The notes beneath the pieces are model-generated. The model saw only the letters and a program-made list of their open reading frames with translations, made no database searches and was not told the DNA's origin. DNA of 64,000 nucleotides from Pseudomonas sp. PB120 (lineage in GTDB: Bacteria > Pseudomonadota > Gammaproteobacteria > Pseudomonadales > Pseudomonadaceae). Positions 59,269 to 64,000 of this stretch are shown here, in pieces. Within the stretch, counting starts at the first letter, position 1, and each line of letters begins with the position of its first letter. The position numbers were made by a program, and so were the translations under genes. The stretch spans positions 1 through 64,000 of the forward strand of contig NZ_RWIN01000076.1 in NCBI RefSeq assembly GCF_009761815.1. The letters are read 5' to 3'.

Positions 59269-60486
59269 TTAAGTGCGGTACTCAGCGTTGATTTTCACGT
59301 ATTCGTGGGACAAGTCCGTGGTCCAGATGGTTTCGCTGCAATCACCGCGCCCCAGCTCGATGCGGATGGTGATTTCTTCCTGCTGCATCACCGCCGCGCC
59401 CTGGGCTTCGGTGTAGGTCGATGCACGAGCGCCACGGCTGGCAATACATACGTCGCCGAGGAACACGTCGATCTTGCTCACGTCCAGGTTCGGCACGCCC
59501 GCACGGCCAACTGCCGCCAGGATACGCCCCCAGTTCGGGTCGGACGCGAACAGGGCGGTCTTGATCAGCGGCGAGTGAGCCACGGTGTAACCGACGTCCA
59601 GGCATTCCTGGTGATTGCCGCCGCCGTTGACTTCAACCGTCACGAATTTGGTCGCGCCTTCGCCGTCGCGAACGATGGCCTGGGCCACGTCCATGCACAC
59701 TTCGAACACCGCTTGTTTCAGCTTGGCGAACAACTCGCCCTCGGCACGGGTGATTTCCGGCAGCGCAGCCTGACCGGTGGCGATCAGCATGCAGCAGTCG
59801 TTGGTTGAGGTGTCGCCGTCGATGGTGATGCGGTTGAACGACTTGTTCGCGCCATCCAGCAACAGGTTTTGCAATACATCCCGGGAGACTTTGGCGTCAG
59901 TGGCGATGTAGCCGAGCATGGTCGCCATGTTCGGGCGGATCATGCCCGCGCCTTTGCTGATCCCGGTGACGGTGATGGTCACGCCGTCATGCTGGAACTG
60001 GCGGCTCGCGCCTTTGGGCAAAGTGTCGGTGGTCATGATGCCAGTGGCGGCAGCTTCCCAGTTGTTGACCGACAGGTCGTCGAGGGCAGCTTGCAACGCG
60101 CCTTCGATCTTTTCAACTGGCAGCGGTTCGCCGATCACGCCGGTGGAGTACGGCAACACCAGGCTGGCGTCGACGCCGGTCAGTTCAGCCAGTTTCGCGC
60201 ACGTACGCTCGGCGGCGGCCAGGCCGGGTTCGCCGGTGCCGGCGTTGGCGTTGCCGGTGTTGGTCAACAGGTAACGAACCGGGCCTTGCACGCGCTGTTT
60301 GGCCAGGATGACTGGCGCGGCGCAAAAGGCGTTCAGGGTGAACACGCCCGCCACGGTCGAACCTTCAGCACAGCGCATGACCACAACATCCTTGCGCCCC
60401 GGGCGCTTGATGCCGGCCGAGGCGATACCGAGTTCAAAACCGGCAACCGGGTGCAACGTTGGCAAAGGACCAAGACCAACAGCCAT
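59269..60486 (-). CDS. argJ: Bifunctional ornithine acetyltransferase / N-acetylglutamate synthase
   Basis: Recycles the acetyl group in arginine biosynthesis, transferring it from N-acetylornithine to glutamate. 405 residues. The precursor should self-cleave between Ala188 and Thr189 in [11 protein letters not shown], making Thr189 the nucleophile. Downstream of secA after a terminator, as in P. aeruginosa. Confidence 0.95.
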   Translation of the reverse strand: MAVGLGPLPTLHPVAGFELGIASAGIKRPGRKDVVVMRCAEGSTVAGVFTLNAFCAAPVILAKQRVQGPVRYLLTNTGNANAGTGEPGLAAAERTCAKLAELTGVDASLVLPYSTGVIGEPLPVEKIEGALQAALDDLSVNNWEAAATGIMTTDTLPKGASRQFQHDGVTITVTGISKGAGMIRPNMATMLGYIATDAKVSRDVLQNLLLDGANKSFNRITIDGDTSTNDCCMLIATGQAALPEITRAEGELFAKLKQAVFEVCMDVAQAIVRDGEGATKFVTVEVNGGGNHQECLDVGYTVAHSPLIKTALFASDPNWGRILAAVGRAGVPNLDVSKIDVFLGDVCIASRGARASTYTEAQGAAVMQQEEITIRIELGRGDCSETIWTTDLSHEYVKINAEYRT

Positions 60487-60546
60487 GAATGCGCTCCTTA
60501 TAAAAATGTCAGCACCGTCGTCAGGAAGAACGGTGGTTTAAATGGC

Positions 60547-60579
60547 AAAACGCCGCGACGGCTTATGCCGGTCGCGGCG
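60547..60579 (-). terminator. Terminator of secA
   Basis: On the minus strand CGCCGCGA...TCGCGGCG with inner CGGC/GCCG pairing, followed by TTTT. Located about 30 bases after the secA stop. Confidence 0.88.
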
Positions 60580-60606
60580 CGGGTATTTCATCGTATGGAA
60601 CGGGTT

Positions 60607-63342
<2,736 letters not shown>

Positions 63343-63649
63343 ATCGGCAGGATCTTCCACACTAAAGGGATGGAGGGCGGCCCCGTGAGTCGCCCGTGCA
63401 GCCCTCATGGCCGCATGCGAACGAGCATTCTACCCGGAAACGATGGTGAGGAAAGTGGCGTTATTCCACGATGCATGCACTGCGCTGTGACGGGGCTCAC
63501 TTAAAATAAGGGCTTTTTACTGAACTTCAAGCCATTCACGGCAGAAGTTACTTGTTGATTTAATGGGTAAAGCGTCCGCAAAGCAATGGGTCGGGCCAAT
63601 CGGATGCTTTCTGCTACCATGGCGGCTCTGTTACTTCAGGTGTCTGATC
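63343..63649. other. Divergent secA / dciA-like spacer
   Basis: 307 bp with no gene that I can support. It should hold the secA promoter and leader. The E. coli equivalent position holds the secM arrest gene; I see no short frame here with a signal peptide and an arrest-like C-terminus. Confidence 0.5.
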
Positions 63650-64000
63650 ATGGCATTTCGCCCTCTTACGGCCAGAGCACCCGCCGTTCTGCTTCGCGAA
63701 GCCAAACCGCTGAAAGCCATCTTCGGCCACGCTCAACGCCTGGGTCATTTACAACGTCTGGTGGAAAGCCAATTGCAGCCGGCCGCCCGCGAGCATTGCC
63801 ACGTGGCCTCGTGGCGCGAAGGCAGTTTGTTGCTGATTGTCACCGACGGCCATTGGGCAACGCGCCTGCGTTACCAGCAAAAACGCCTGCAACGGCAACT
63901 GCAAATGTTCGATGAGTTCGCCAGCCTGACGCGGATTCTGTTCAAGGTTCAGCCGCCAACCGTCCAGCAAGGGGCGGCGGGGCATACCATCAGTTTGTCC
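63650..64000 (+). CDS. DciA-like (DUF721) protein, cut by the window end
   Basis: 117 codons are visible from ATG 63650 (MAFRPLTARAPAVLLREAKP) with no stop before the edge. The N-terminal alpha-helical part and central VASWREGSLLLIVTDGHWAT...RLRYQQ block match the DUF721/DciA family, whose studied members help load the replicative helicase DnaB. The lpxC-dciA-secA neighbourhood is typical of bacteria that lack DnaC. ATG at 63586 in another frame is not used. Confidence 0.8.
   Translation, partial: MAFRPLTARAPAVLLREAKPLKAIFGHAQRLGHLQRLVESQLQPAAREHCHVASWREGSLLLIVTDGHWATRLRYQQKRLQRQLQMFDEFASLTRILFKVQPPTVQQGAAGHTISLS

Overview
The window is a piece of a chromosome from a fluorescent pseudomonad, most likely the Pseudomonas fluorescens group. 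This rests on the high GC content, the protein sequences (OprD, OprL/Pal, AspS, HemO and the TyrR-like regulator all read as Pseudomonas orthologues), the gene order (edd-glk-gltR-gltS beside gap; arcDABC; the second glycine-cleavage cluster; ruvCAB-tol-pal-queEC; secA-argJ) and about a dozen REP/REPIN-type inverted repeats between genes. It is mostly core genome. I see no prophage, transposase, integrase, CRISPR array or toxin-antitoxin cassette.

Layout. (1) 0.1-6.5 kb: Entner-Doudoroff sugar metabolism, with edd, glk and the GltR/GltS two-component pair on the minus strand and gap on the plus strand. Two TTGT-N7-ACAA sites fitting the HexR operator lie between edd and gap. (2) 6.5-12.2 kb: a heme-uptake cell-surface-signalling unit (Fur box, ECF sigma, FecR-type anti-sigma, TonB-dependent receptor, heme oxygenase), then a YbaN-like membrane protein. 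(3) 12.3-17.1 kb: a Cache-type chemoreceptor, a family III CoA-transferase and an AlkA-type DNA glycosylase. (4) 17.1-24.2 kb: arginine deiminase region. One arcD paralogue (overlapping alkA) is divergent from arcD-arcA-arcB-arcC, followed by a DUF5064-like gene; a well-placed Anr/FNR-type box precedes arcD. (5) 24.4-32.4 kb: the GcsR-type sigma-54 activator and its target operon gcvH-gcvP-sdaA-gcvT, with three 18-bp operator-like elements and a -24/-12 promoter between them. (6) 32.4-36.5 kb: a cold-shock gene, an RDD protein, nadA, tRNA-Lys, queC and queE. (7) 36.7-47.6 kb: a minus-strand block of cpoB-pal-tolB-tolA-tolR-tolQ-ybgC, ruvB-ruvA-ruvC, yebC, aspS and an fmdB-like gene. (8) 47.8-53.7 kb: a ribbon-helix-helix protein, a membrane protein fused to a cold-shock domain, slyX, a HIT protein, oprD, an MscS-type channel and yajQ. 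(9) 53.8-64 kb: panE-like reductase, an orphan histidine kinase abutting a cobalamin adenosyltransferase, a Nudix/ThiE fusion, a glutathione-transferase-like gene, argJ, secA and the start of a dciA-like gene cut by the window edge.

The genes work together in recognisable modules: glucose to pyruvate via Entner-Doudoroff with sugar sensing; heme capture and degradation; anaerobic ATP from arginine; glycine and serine catabolism feeding pyruvate and one-carbon units; the trans-envelope Tol-Pal machine; Holliday-junction processing; and protein export. No obviously new system is present. The best leads are regulatory (GcsR, HexR, Anr, ArgR and Fur-type sites) plus a few odd architectures or couplings: the membrane/cold-shock fusion, a CoA-transferase whose usual N-terminal signature lies in mid-protein, kinase plus adenosyltransferase, alkA overlapping an arcD paralogue, and the DUF5064-like gene at the end of the arc operon. 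All functional statements rest on reading the sequence and on family knowledge; no database search was run.
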